A stretch of 64,000 bases of DNA from the NCBI RefSeq assembly GCF_037975245.1, contig NC_092579.1, forward strand, positions 21,086,666 to 21,150,665, written 5' to 3'. This DNA is from Apostichopus japonicus (Eukaryota > Echinodermata > Holothuroidea > Aspidochirotida > Stichopodidae). Below the pieces are notes generated by a model. The model searched no databases. It worked only from the letters and a program-made list of their open reading frames with translations, and was not told the DNA's origin. Each line of letters begins with the position of its first letter. The stretch's first letter is position 1. The position numbers and the translations under genes are program-made. Shown one piece after another: positions 52,590-64,000 of this stretch.

Positions 52590-54490
52590 GCTCACCTTTT
52601 TCGACTTTCTTAGAATGTTTCATTAGATCACCAGGGAATTTGATAACGACTGCATTACTGTAAATTTCTTATTAAATTCTGAGCATGTTTAGCATAGATA
52701 TGGATTTGGAAGGAGGTACATATTTTCATATCAGAATTCATTACTTTATCAATATATTCATATTTCGCTAAAAACAGATTTAAATGGCCAAACACGATAA
52801 TCCCCTTCAATACATTCTAGTAAACCCAAGTATGATTTTCAATAGCATATAAGGCTAACCACTTTTTGAGAATTGATAAAATGAACATTAAATTGAAAAC
52901 ATACAACAATTTGATAAATTCAGTCGGATTATAATCAACCATATTTTTCGGATGTGCGTACAGAATGACCAGTAAATGGTTACAGAATTACTGTACGTAT
53001 GTCAGGATGATTTTGGAAAAGAGAAAGACGGTACTGTGTATCTTCCCTTTCCCAAAATCTCCCCAATCATGTCTTAAGCGTAAGACCACAAGTATATGGA
53101 AGTAATCTTAATGCCTGCATGATCCCATACATTTTACAAAATCGAAAATATGTTTTTTTTAAATCTATAAATTGAATTTTTGCAAAAAATGACAGACCGT
53201 AGTACTGTATGAATTATGTGACTCTCTCATCATACAGTGTTGTGATGTCACCTGAAGTTATAATAATTTTGTGTTTTAAATAAGTATGACGTCATCTTAA
53301 GTATAAAACTGATACATATATGAACTTTGCACAGTATTGCAGCAGCTTGTTTTTTTCATTGTACTATAAAAAAAAAAAATCCACAACTGTTTAAGTTCCA
53401 CGCAAATGATGACGTTGCTGGTGCTTTTTATTCTAAATCCACTAAATTCTGAATCCACTAGCAAACAGTCGATAAATAACCCTAATTTTGTTGCCTGTAT
53501 GTAAACGTTGAGTCAAATTGGAAAATTTCAATAAAGTACGTCATTTATTTGGAGTGAATTAACCTCTAACTTTTCCTGTCAGGCTAATCAGTTGCTCTGC
53601 TATGGGAATATTAGTATCCAATACTGTAAAAAAGGATTAACAAGAATCAAAACTAAAGAAGAGGTTCAAATATTAAGCTGCAAAGTTCATTTCCTTAAAG
53701 ATTCATACTTTTTGCTTGAAAATTTCAAATGCCCTAAACCTCTTGTTTCAAAAAATATTTACATAAATTTACATAAATTACATAAATTTGTTAATCTATA
53801 TATTTGAACATATGTGAGTTGTCGACCATGAAAGGTTAGAGCCTCTAAGTCCTTACAGCTTCATTGTTTTTGAACCTTTGAAACCAGCTGAAGACTTCAT
53901 TAAAAATTGATGATTTTGTGACATTAATTGATTTTCCAGATGGAAGAGAGTGTTTATTTTGAGCTTGTGTTTGGACAACTTTGAAACAAGGTTATATATC
54001 TTAAAATTCACTGAAGTGATTCGTCCTAATGAGCATTCTGTACCTCAAAATGCATAAAATGAAGTTGAAATCATACTGTAAGGGAGTAAAATGCACTTCC
54101 CCTGGGAGTTGATAAAAGTCAAGCTTCTCTTAAAAACTCCTTAATTAATGGATTAGAAGAAGAATGTTAATTTGCTCTTTTAATAATATTTTGGAAAATG
54201 TAGTCAACAACTCTTGTAGGTTAAAATCGTAACAGAATTTGATTCACAGAATACACAGCCATCAGTTTCATCTGTTACAAACTTGCTGAGGATTTTCAAT
54301 TTGAAAATAATTGTACCAAACATATAACTTATAAATTGGCTATTTGGTGATGACCTTAAAGTCTCAATGTGTGTTTGTCAAATTTAAACTTCGACCATCC
54401 AGCTAAACTGCCGTAAAAGCTCAGTAAAAATGACACCGTTCTATGCAATTTTCATATTAATATTCACTATTTTTATTGAGATATCTGTCG

Positions 54491-54769
54491 TTAAACACTT
54501 TGAGCTGAATAAAATTTGCCAGATTTTTCAACGAGTCCACCCAACAGATCATGCACCAATAAAATCTCTCTGTTTTGTTTACGACCATTAGGCGTAGGCA
54601 TACTTTCACTTTCGTGGCTAGCCTGTGTTCGGTCCCTTGAATAGTATCTTGCTTTCGGTCTTACCGATGTAGCTTGGGAAATTGTGTCATTTCCTTCCAT
54701 TGCAATGAATAAACCTGTGTTTTCAGACAGTTCCTCCGTGGAGTTGGTTAAAAGAAGTTGACGATACAA
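54491..54769 (-). CDS. Uncertain small ORF, 92 aa
   Basis: A minus-strand open frame with balanced residue composition, unlike most low-complexity frames nearby. A second ATG inside it starts MEGNDTISQATS. It ends in TAA at 54493-54491, and an AATAAA on the same strand follows about 15 bases later (54478-54473). I recognise no family. A possible donor (GTAAGA) follows the codons for QATS, so it could be part of a spliced transcript instead. It lies antisense in PITPNC1 intron 3. Random occurrence is quite possible. Confidence 0.22.
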   Translation of the reverse strand: MYRQLLLTNSTEELSENTGLFIAMEGNDTISQATSVRPKARYYSRDRTQASHESESMPTPNGRKQNREILLVHDLLGGLVEKSGKFYSAQSV

Positions 54770-57659
54770 GTATATTTAGGTTACAATTTGTGTAATAAAC
54801 ATGCTGATATGGGCGGTCGCAGTGATTTTACGGTAAATCGTTTCCGCCATAAGGGCAACAGAAAATAAATTTCTTTCTTTCGATTGTGACAGCTTTTCTC
54901 CATTAAACCCACCTAGTCAGAGAGCATTTAGAGTAAGAAACATTGAAACTGCTTCGGAAGTCAGCTTCATCAGCAAACACGTATTGAGACTTTAATTGTG
55001 TCATACCAGGAAAACCAAGTATGTTCTCGTGTTCAAATCAGGTATTTTTGGAATAGTAGTACTGTAGTTGATGCTTGTCGATAAAAATGTAATCTCTCTT
55101 CCGTCTCCCTTTCTGATTAATGCTTAATAAGATAAAATGTACAACATCCTGTTAAATATAAGAACCAAGACCAAACATCTCATAATTTTTGTAATTAATT
55201 TTGATTTGCTAGGCCTTTATAATTTGGAATATACCATTCCGAAAATGCTCACACCTCTGACACACAACAAAAAAATGAGAAGAAGAGCGAGATTTGTTTG
55301 GCGAAGTCTTTGGTCGTTATAGATTCAGCAGCACGTTTCCTTTTTCCGCTGAAATTTAAGTTTGCCTGAATCGACCGAGGGACTGACATTAAGATTAATT
55401 ATTAGTACTCTATGTACTCGTTAGTTGCAGCTGTTTGAAGAAGTCAAACAAAAATGGGGGAAAGACAAGTAAATGTACTTACTTGTCAGACAACCTCGAC
55501 ATGTCATCGATCTCTTCAGACAGTCTACTCTGTCGGTCAGTCGGACAACCTACGTTCGCCCCACCTACGGTCGCCCCAGGGGGGATAACTTGTATGAATT
55601 AGACATGCTTGCTTGAACTGTATAGTCTGTATTAATTGAGTTCATGTACCCCTTAATAGCTGCAAACCGAGGTCTGGATGGATGGCTTGGACAATGAACT
55701 GTGAAGTTGCTCCCATTAAGAGCCTCTCTCATTTGAAAATTTGGGAAATTTTTTGCATCGGATGAATGAACATGAGCGTTTTATGCATACAATCTTTAAG
55801 GACTAGACGGAACTTTCAGTAGTCGTAAATTAATCTTTCTACCTGTTGGCAAAACTAGTTTTTCAAAATAATGGAAAATTTCACATTTGAGGTTGTCACT
55901 GTAAATACTGTACATACTGCTTACACTTTCTTCACATAATTATTAATTCTTCTTATTAATAGTTCTCCAAGTTTAGAATAATGCCTCTCTCCATCACCAT
56001 AAATAATTCACTCCTCTTTCCGTACCTTAGATTACTGCTTGTTTTCAGCCAATATTATCGAGCCACCTTAATAAGCTGCAGTGTACAGTATTAACTTCAT
56101 TATCTGATGTGTATGCTGTAATTCACGAAAATGCCAGTGGGAACTATATATAGCCAGTAGATTTTGTGACGAAGTTGCATTTTTAGCAAGTAGCTAAATT
56201 TATGAAATTTTTTAGCCTTTGAAGAAGTATCCTTATACTGTATGAACTGTATATTGTCAACCTCATGAAATAACTGCATCTAATATGTACAAAGCCCTTA
56301 AAAGAACTCTATTAGACCTTTCAAAATCATCTCTCTGTTGGTATATAGTCTACTAAATTTAGTGTATAACTAAATAGCTATCATTTTCATTATTGGTGCA
56401 CATGACATATCAACCTGTGAATGTTATATTTTCCTCTCTCTTTTTGGTAGTTTTCAAGAAACATTTATCATTACTCTACGTATAGTTGACTGATTAAATT
56501 TGATTTATTAAATTTTACATCTTTTGGTTGAATGTACTAAAGTAGCATCACCTTTGTACAATGGTGAAAAAGATGATATAATGTGTCAAATAGTGACTAT
56601 CTTCATATTTTTATGGGGGGGGTGCAAAATTTGCAGAGTTTAATTAACCATCGGGCAGGAAGTCACGTTTCTCTCTGTTTTAGTCGCCGGCGGATACACA
56701 GGCTTGAAAAAACCCTCAGGGTTAGTAATTTAATTAGTGAAACGTTACAAGTCCAACCTGTATGAAAGCTACATAAATTAAATATAGCAAATTTGCTTAT
56801 TAGGTTAATAGTGCTTGACTTGTGGTACATGTAGAGCATACACATGCACAATAGTAATACATGTGGTTAACATACTGTACATGTATAAGAATCGCTTGAT
56901 TTTTTTTTGTGGTAATTTGAAGCAATGTTTCCTACATAACTTGCAATTTATGTACTAACAGGTAGAAAGCACTGGTGAACTGATTTTTAAAAAGCTGTGT
57001 TAACTATTTAAAACGTATAGCATACAGTAAAGTAATGTATGTAGTAATGTGTTCTTTAGCATTAATGGCTACAGCATATTATTCAGGATTGAGATGGGAG
57101 GGATGGGGGGGGGGAGGGGGTGTTGGTCGGAGCTCCTTTATGTAATTTTACCTACAGTACTGTACTGTATGAAAGTCCATGCACATGTTCAGTATGAAAG
57201 CAGTTTGAAAGTGCAAGGATAAACAAAGGTGCATTCTTTAGTTCTTCCTAAATAGTATGAGCTAAATATATTAAGTACTTTAGAACTATCGAAGCAAATA
57301 TTTCCAGATAAATCAGAATCATAAATTGATAATATGAAATGTTTAGGATTACTCTTAAAATCTTTGCTTTGCCTTTACCTGCCTCAAATCAATTATGAAA
57401 ATCCATCTAGCAGCTACTGTATGCTTGCTGTTCACTTCATAAACAGAGTCATTACGGAAATGTGACTTCCTGCAGAAGAAAGAGGAAGTACAAAGTTAAA
57501 ACACCGAGCATTTTCATGTCACAGTATGTTGGTGGGCTCACTAGCCTATAAATGCATGGAAACAAACATACATTGCTGTATTAATTAAATTGATTTGATA
57601 TGAATGGTACAGTAATCTTTGATTTCATTGATTTTTACAGTAGTCCCATAGTTACTTTG

Positions 57660-57900
57660 CTCCTGGCTTACCTGTCTCCCCACAACCTTAGCACTCTCAT
57701 TCTACTATGCCTAGAATGAGCCTTTTAACACTGTGTGCCCTCTATTGACCGGCCCCTCCGTTCAGTGCCCTTCCTTCTCTGTCTACCACCCAAAGTGCCA
57801 CATCGTTCGTTTTTGTCTGGAATATAGTCTAAGGTTGTGGGGAGACAGGTAGGCTCGTCATTCATAAATATATGAACCGGTAAGTTTTGGGGGTTGATAT
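57660..57900. repeat. Interspersed repeat family, head-to-head pair
   Basis: The left copy is forward: GGCTTACCTGTCTCCCC, TTTTAACACTGTGTGCCC, CTATTGACCGG. The right part is a reverse partial copy. The words CTTACCTGTCTCCCCACAAC at about 57667 and their complement at about 57834 can form a stem of about 24 bp around a loop of about 140 bases. Confidence 0.7.
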
Positions 57901-57964
57901 GTGTTTTTGTATGTAACATGTTGCTTATACCGAATTGCATGATTAGGAATTGCTTCATTTTGCT

Positions 57965-58100
57965 TTAATCCTGCCTCCTATACATATGCACTTCAGTCTA
58001 GTAGCCTAGTCTAAGAACTGGTAACGTTCTTGCACTGCGCCTTCCAGTGACGCTCTCCAAGGTCACTGCCCTCAATCCTCCTTCTAAATCTCTATTCAGT
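57965..58100 (+). repeat. Interspersed repeat family, diverged copy
   Basis: Contains diverged GTAACGTTCTTGCACTGCGCC and CACTGCCCTCAATCCTCCTT words in family order, immediately downstream of the head-to-head pair. Confidence 0.5.
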
Positions 58101-59059
58101 AGTCTAACACACACTTTTCATGACTGGATTTCATCTTCCAAATTGTGTCTAGTTTTACATTCTTATTGGATTTGTTTGGTAAACAGAAGAAATTTAACTT
58201 TGCCTTGGTACATCCACAATGACTTACTGCTAACTTGAATTTGTTCATGTTTTTGATGTATAGTTCAGGTGGAAATGATTCACAAAATTTCCCTTAGCAA
58301 CAGAGAGCAATTAATTTCCTTTGACCAAAAAAAGAAGTAAAGATTACCAATTAAAAAAGAAAAAATTCTAAAGAAACAACAAAATCAAGAAAGAAGCATT
58401 ATGACGAGCTTTATTTAGATTTCAAGCAGCGTATATACAAACGATTCACAAACATTCCCCTAGCAACAGATAGTAAGTCATTTCCTTTCACCACCACCAA
58501 ATAAAAAATTAAAAGTTAAAAGCAAAAAAGGATGATCAATGAAAGGAAGCAGAAACTCTTCTTTCAATTTTTCAAGTTTACTCAAAAATTCAGGATGTTT
58601 ATGATAAATGTGAACTGTCAACAGTGGATGCAATTAATGATAACATACATGAAGCACATCGGTAATTAGGAGCCTGTTTCAGTCGACCAGATCCGAATAT
58701 TGATCATTGTTTCGACTGTTGTATTAATATGTTAATGAATAAACCATATGTATATATGTCATCCAGAAATCCTGGTATTATTAGGTGTCTTTGCCGGCAT
58801 ATAATTTGTCAAAGCACTGTTTATTGATGTTGTCGCTCAGGACTTTTGTTGTGTTAAATAAGCCAGGAGGAGAGTAGAGAATAGAATTTTATTGCAATTA
58901 AGTGCACTAAAATATTATATATTAAAATATCTAATCTTTCTTGTTTTGTTTAAAAAAAAAAACTTCATTTGCGTATGGAATTTTGGATCATAATTTAAGT
59001 AGAAATCAATTTCAAGTTATTATTCAGAAACAAGCAAAATAAAGAAGAATTTACTTCTC

Positions 59060-59160
59060 CTTGCTTACCTGTCTTTGGTAACCCTTTAACACTGTGCGCC
59101 CTCTATTACCAGCTCCCCGGTCATTGCCCTTCTCATTCTACCATTTATAGTGCCAACATA
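59060..59160 (+). repeat. Interspersed repeat family copy
   Basis: Contains TTGCTTACCTGTCTTTGG, AACACTGTGCGCCCTCTATT, CCGGTCATTGCCCTTCTCAT and TCTACCATTTATAGTGCC. Confidence 0.75.
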
Positions 59161-60054
59161 TAATATTTCCTTCTGAATTCGTCCTTACGGAAGCAGAAGT
59201 TATAAGTAAAAATGAATTTCAAGTTATTATTCAGAAACAAGTGAAATAAAGAAGAAGCCATGTAAAATATTTGTTCCGTTGTAGAAACTTACTACGGTCA
59301 ATTTTTGAACAACATTTAGATAACTAGGCTATTCAATCTGTACTTTTGTCCCATTGACATGTATAGGCCTACACTAGCCTTACATTATATAGTATGCCAT
59401 TCAAAAGAAATTGCCTATGAAAGTGGTAGAAGCTTTCCACCGTTTTAATATACATATATACCTGATCCTTCACTCGATGGGTTGGATAGTAGATTTTGTC
59501 ACGGACAATTAAAATTGTTGGAAGTTGTTTTCTGGTAGAAGGATCAAGAGAGTAAAGTCACATGTGTGATCGTGACTGGGAAAAATATTTCATATCTCAC
59601 AGATGTTTTTCTTTAACTTTATGATAAAGTTTTTTATATGTTTAATTTCATGCCCTAAATCCAATAATAATAGTTCTTTTAAATCACTAACTTGACTACT
59701 AATGCTAGTTTTATGTCTATCATTTTGACTGCATTGACAATATTATTTTTGATATTTCCAACCATGAATTAAATGTCAAATTATTGAAACTTCCTCCATT
59801 GTTTTTATACATATACTACCATACAGTATATATGCTACTAAAATAACAAGTGTGTGTGCAACAACATGGTTAAAATAAAATCAGTTTCACTTGTTCTATA
59901 TATGCTCAATAAGTTTCATTTGATGAAATGAAATCTAAGAGGATGTCCTAGTTTGATCAGGTTCAACCTTATAGTTTGAATATTTGGTTTGTTCAGTTTG
60001 GGGAATTTGCAGACCACACACAACACACTAGAGTATGTTAAAAACCTTGTGTAG

Positions 60055-60235
60055 ACACTTTGGATGGTAGAATGAGAAGGAAGGGCAATGACCGGAGGAG
60101 CCGGTCATTGAGGGTGCACAGTGTTAAAAGATTACCAGGGCATACTAGACATGGTAGAATGAGGTGCTAAGGTTGTGAGGAGACAGGTAAGCTCGTCACT
60201 CGTAAATATCTAAACCAGTAAGTTTTATGATACCA
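60055..60235 (-). repeat. Interspersed repeat family copy flanked by 32-bp direct repeats
   Basis: Most complete reverse copy, from ACTTTGGATGGTAGAATGAG to AAACCAGTAAGTTTTATGA. A 32-bp direct repeat ending GAGTATGTTAAAAACCTTG lies on each side (about 60018-60049 and 60237-60268). Confidence 0.8.
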
Positions 60236-61794
60236 TACACAACACACTAGAGTATGTTAAAAACCTTGGGGTTTGATATTTAAAAGGGATAGTGTAGGCC
60301 TATCTACTGTAGACATTTGTCTGCAGAAGTGAGGCGAGCCCGAATACTCTGAAAACCATTACACATCCTGACTCACTGAACTCAAGGAAATCTTGTTGTG
60401 CCTCTGACACAATTCAATGACCTCACAATGTGAGTCAATCAATAAACCCTAATCCCAACCACATAGTCAATATGGATAAACTGTGACTTCCTGTCCAAAT
60501 ACTCTCTCAAGTTTTGAGATACAAAACTTAGTACTAGTAGTATACACTTAGTAGTACTATTGCTACTGTACACATTGCAGCATTCTTTATCAGTGGGGAG
60601 GGGGGGGGGGGAGAGAACTGATGGTGCCTTATAGGTGACAGCACTATCCCATGTGGGTTTGTTATGTGGGGGGGAGGGAGTTTGGGGGGAGAGGAGAGAG
60701 CCAAAACAACTCTTATGAGATGAAGATTAGTCAATGTTATCAACATTCTGATTATATTGTATGTTCACCGTCAGGTGGATAATATGTTGGTTAGACTTGT
60801 TGCTATATTTGGATGGATTGCATAGATACAGTATATAGTAGGTATACTGAGTAGTCACATTAATTTAGTCTTAATTATAATTGTGTGATTAATGCAAACC
60901 GGCGCTATAACGGTAGAATACCGAATGGTCAGCTCAAAACAAATAAAATTCTCAACTGTCGTACACCTCCCCGTCGTTGATTTACTTTTATTTTTTATGA
61001 TCATCCTTTGTTGCACAGCTGCTCTCCAACAGAACCTAGTTGAGAATGTTTCCTAATTTATTTAGAATTGTTGCCATGAAGGCCTGATATAAACATAGGC
61101 AATGTGACTCTGAAGTTTGAAGAAAATTGACTCATTTCATAACACTAATAAAGTATTATCCAGACCTGTGTATATTTTTTTGTTCTGCTCCTTGGTGCCC
61201 TGGTTGTCTCTTTCTTAATATATCTCCTCGGTCCTCCCTTCGGTTCCCTTACAGTCCTTTGATTATCAGGGCTTTGTCATAACAAGAGCTTGTCATCCAG
61301 TCATGAATTACAAAACCTACTTTTGTACACCCTTTACAATCTCTATTAATATACCTGGCTGTGCTGTCTGGACATGTATTTAGATTCAATGCACTTTTAA
61401 AGAGTGTCTTCTGCGAGATCTAACACTGTTAATAGCAGATTTTATGAGCTGTTTATGAATTACTCCCTGAGCAAGGTGGTGATGGTATTTTACCCAAAGG
61501 GGTGCATCACACTTGGAGAAATACTTCATTCTCCCAATTTTTTTTAAAAATAGTAATAAAAATGGAAGTGTCAACTCAAAATTCTCTGTTTGCCAAGACT
61601 TTGCTTGATTTTATTATACTACTTTTTGGGATTTTAGAGGCCTTTTTTCCACACATATTTCTTGTAGTTTCATCTCGGTTAAGTTGAAGCCTTTTGCATA
61701 TTCCAATAATAGTTGAAGTCACATTACTTTTGATCATAATTTTGCTGTAATTTTAACAATACTGTGTGTAAGTTTACATTCTCCTATTTTGGTA

Positions 61795-61978
61795 CTTTGG
61801 GTGGTAGAATGAGAAGGGAGCTAAGCATTGACCGGAGGGGGTCCTGAAATACAGGGCACAGAGTTTTAAATGGTTAACTTACCAATTCAGTCTAGGTACG
61901 ATAGAAAGAGAGTGCTGAGATCGTGAGGAGACAAGTAAGCTGGTCACTCGGAAATCTCCAAACCCAGTAAGCTTTTGA
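61795..61978 (-). repeat. Interspersed repeat family copy
   Basis: Reverse copy from ACTTTGGGTGGTAGAATGAG to AAACCCAGTAAGCTTTTGA, with the same ends as 60055-60235. Flanking TTTTGGTACTTTG and TTTTGGTATTTTG words may be an imperfect target duplication. Confidence 0.75.
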
Positions 61979-62759
61979 ATTTTTTGGTATTTTGTAAGAA
62001 TATAACTCTGCGAAAAATGTTGCAAATTCAAGTTTATTTCTGACTGGGACATTTGGGGAGATAAGGAGTTCAGCAGGGACTAGGTATGGTATCTCAGGGT
62101 GCGATCGTTAAAACTTAAAATGTTTTGTAGATTTCGTACATGGGAAACTGCGTGAGCACTGATTGTAGACAGGTCAAAAAGTATCTACATTTTGTCAATA
62201 TTCAAAACCATTAAATTTTTCGTTGAGATTGTTTTGTTGTGGTATTGCATATAGTCACTGCCAAGGATGTAAGTACTGTGTTCTGCGATTTAGTAATGTT
62301 TGGTCCTTGACTTAGGACTTAGTTTAAGTGTGAAAATGGTGAGGCAATAATGAGACTTGCTGACATAAATTGGAAAGCAGCAAATTTATAAATAGTTTAG
62401 CTGTTTTGGGTTTTAATATGAAAATTTTGATAAATCAATAACTGTAACTTTATTGAGATGGCACTGCTACAATTTGTCATTCTTGTCAAATGTTCAAATG
62501 TTGGCAACTAAAACTACCTGGAAGGCACATATATGCAGAGTTAGGTTAACTATATTTGGAGGTTTATTAAATATGAAAGTTGATGGTTGGATATCCCATT
62601 ATTCATGATTGATGCAGGTACGGTAGTCCCTGGGAAAGATCATAAAACTACTAAATATAGCACATATTGATTTAAAAAAATCTAAAAAAATTTTCCTTTC
62701 TAGATCATTTATTCCATAGATGGATAGTTAGATATACTTTCTTAACAACAAATACATTA

Positions 62760-64000
62760 AGTGCGAAATATTGTTGGACATATGATGGATATTCACGACC
62801 AAGTGTGTTTCTATGGCATGTACGTATTAATAGCTCAGTAAAACTCCAAGCACCCTCAACGACCTAGATTTATCGATAGATACTGGTTTCTACCGTTTGT
62901 GTTTAGATACAGATGAACCTCACAAGCTGTGGGACTTGGAACTCTAATAGTTTAATGGTGTAGTTTACGTACAGTAGGGACACTGAAATCCCATATCAAT
63001 AAAATTTAATATTGAAAACGATTAGCCGTTTTTACTAATGTATAATGTACTAAAACAATAAAGAGCCATGAATAGTCCTTGCAAGCACCCCCAAGGACCT
63101 TGAAAATTAATGAAGGTCTGTTTTTTTGTTAGATAGAATACCATGCAATCAACCTCACATTCAAAATGGGGGACTCAAAACTCTCTGACTAAACTACTAA
63201 AAAGGGATTTGAACATTTCATGTACAATGTATTAATATGAATGTGGAACTTTCTTGCAAATACTTGAACCTCGAACAAAACATGTTTGGGTTAGATACGG
63301 TAGGAGATAAACTCACATGCTGTGGGACGTGAAACTGCATGACTGTGCTCAAAGGTGTAGACTACTGTCTATAGATAGGGATATTGAAATTTCAACACAT
63401 TGAAATATGAATATTGAATACAAGCTACAGTATCTTACAGCATCAGGACCTGGTACGTCCAAGAAGTTGTTTGAATAACATTACTGTACATACAAATCAA
63501 ACTCACATGCCTTGGGACTTGAAACTGCATGACAGTGCTCAAAGGTGGTGTAGACTATTGTATATAGATAGAGATATTAAAATTTCAAAACATTGAAATA
63601 CGAATATTGAATACAAGCTACAGTGTCTTACAGCATTAGGGCCTGGAACGTCCAAGACGTTGTTTGAATAACGTTACTGTACATACAAATCAAACTCACA
63701 TGCCTTGGGACTTGAAACTATATATGTACTCAGTGGGTATACACTGAAGCAGGGAATATTTTATCTACTGTAGTATCTCAAAATGCTATACAAAATGGTC
63801 AAGTTGCTAAACAGGTGTGAATATGTATAGCAGTTTTCTATACATGAACTACAGTATTCAATGAGAGATAAATATCAGAGCCTTTTGAAAATGCTACACA
63901 AAATTTGAACACTAAAATATCCCTTGTGAAGAGGTACTAAAATGCCACAACAATAAAATTATGAATATTGAACATCAGTAAAGAACCATAAGATCCCTAA
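62760..64000. repeat. Tandem array, about 193-250 bp units, decaying outwards
   Basis: The last two units are nearly identical at a shift of 193 (CAAGCTACAGT at 63421 and 63614). Each holds AAACTCACATGCCTTGGGAC and TGCATGACAGTGCTCAAAGG or a truncated form. Older, diverged versions appear near 62920, 63150 and 63310, with a partner phrase GCAAGCACCCCCAAGGACC near 62850 and 63083. It continues to the window edge. Confidence 0.85.

Larger units (their letters stand above)
43001..64000 (+). other. PITPNC1 intron 3 (continues beyond the window)
   Basis: No exon 4 was found when scanning for the next conserved segment (EYTC-F) or for later family signatures. The 21 kb consist of a degenerate array (43.88-44.96 kb), the 21/23-bp satellite (50.57-52.59 kb), interspersed repeat copies, G-rich tracts (47577-47606, 57090-57121, 60595-60615, 60668-60700) and a terminal tandem array (62.76-64.0 kb). 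One minus-strand small ORF is listed separately. Confidence 0.65.

Noticed and set aside
50552-52626. Overlapping long open frames with MYTQRIQP/CIHSGFNH peptide repeats
   Set aside because: They are translations of the minisatellite in all three plus frames and have no independent coding evidence.
43001-64000. Search for PITPNC1 exon 4
   Set aside because: Candidate TACACATGT-like words (for example near 45338 and 56840) lack the required acceptor, phase and following residues. The exon is most likely beyond the window.
1-64000. tRNA, rRNA, snRNA genes and CRISPR-like arrays
   Set aside because: No cloverleaf with A/B boxes, no rRNA-like segment and no spaced identical direct repeats of CRISPR type were recognised. 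The tandem arrays have no unique spacers and the genome is eukaryotic.

Overview
This is a eukaryotic nuclear window. It is AT-rich, its genes are split by canonical GT-AG introns, and it carries microsatellites, minisatellites and transposon relics. The protein families and their conservation point to a ciliated metazoan. A marine invertebrate deuterostome such as an echinoderm is my best guess, but that is inference; no species marker is present.

Four genes can be reconstructed exon by exon, with consistent splice phases. (1) An MFSD6-family transporter, + strand, 4 exons, 1520-4579, 481 aa, preceded by a broken partial copy of its main exon at 437-1005. (2) CFAP52 (WDR16), + strand, 12 coding exons, 7020-18213, 619 aa, a ciliary WD40 protein with a near-consensus RFX X-box about 108 bp upstream of its ATG. 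(3) ATG12, - strand, 4 exons, 24936-20890, 118 aa ending in the conjugating glycine, arranged tail-to-tail with CFAP52. (4) The first three coding exons of a PITPNC1-type phosphatidylinositol transfer protein, + strand, from 27905, arranged head-to-head with ATG12 and running off the right edge.

Region by region: 1-1.5 kb holds a (TA)n tract and the pseudogene fragment. 4.6-6.9 kb is intergenic with a degenerate tandem repeat. 18.3-20.9 kb is the convergent 3' interval. 24.9-27.9 kb is the divergent promoter interval with a hAT-type MITE bearing a perfect 8-bp target duplication. From 27.9 kb to the end is PITPNC1 intronic sequence apart from two short exons at 42.2-43.0 kb. These introns are full of tandem arrays (29.5-30.4, 41.1-41.3, 43.9-45.0, 50.6-52.6 and 62.8-64.0 kb), G-rich tracts, and an interspersed repeat family with about ten copies that I do not recognise.

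The genes do not form an operon or shared pathway; they are neighbours. I saw no convincing new multi-gene system. The most useful leads are a pair of near-identical 494-bp nested-TIR elements in the first introns of CFAP52 and ATG12, the unrecognised interspersed repeat family, the higher-order 21/23-bp satellite, and a strong local excess of the words TACTGTA/TACAGTA.
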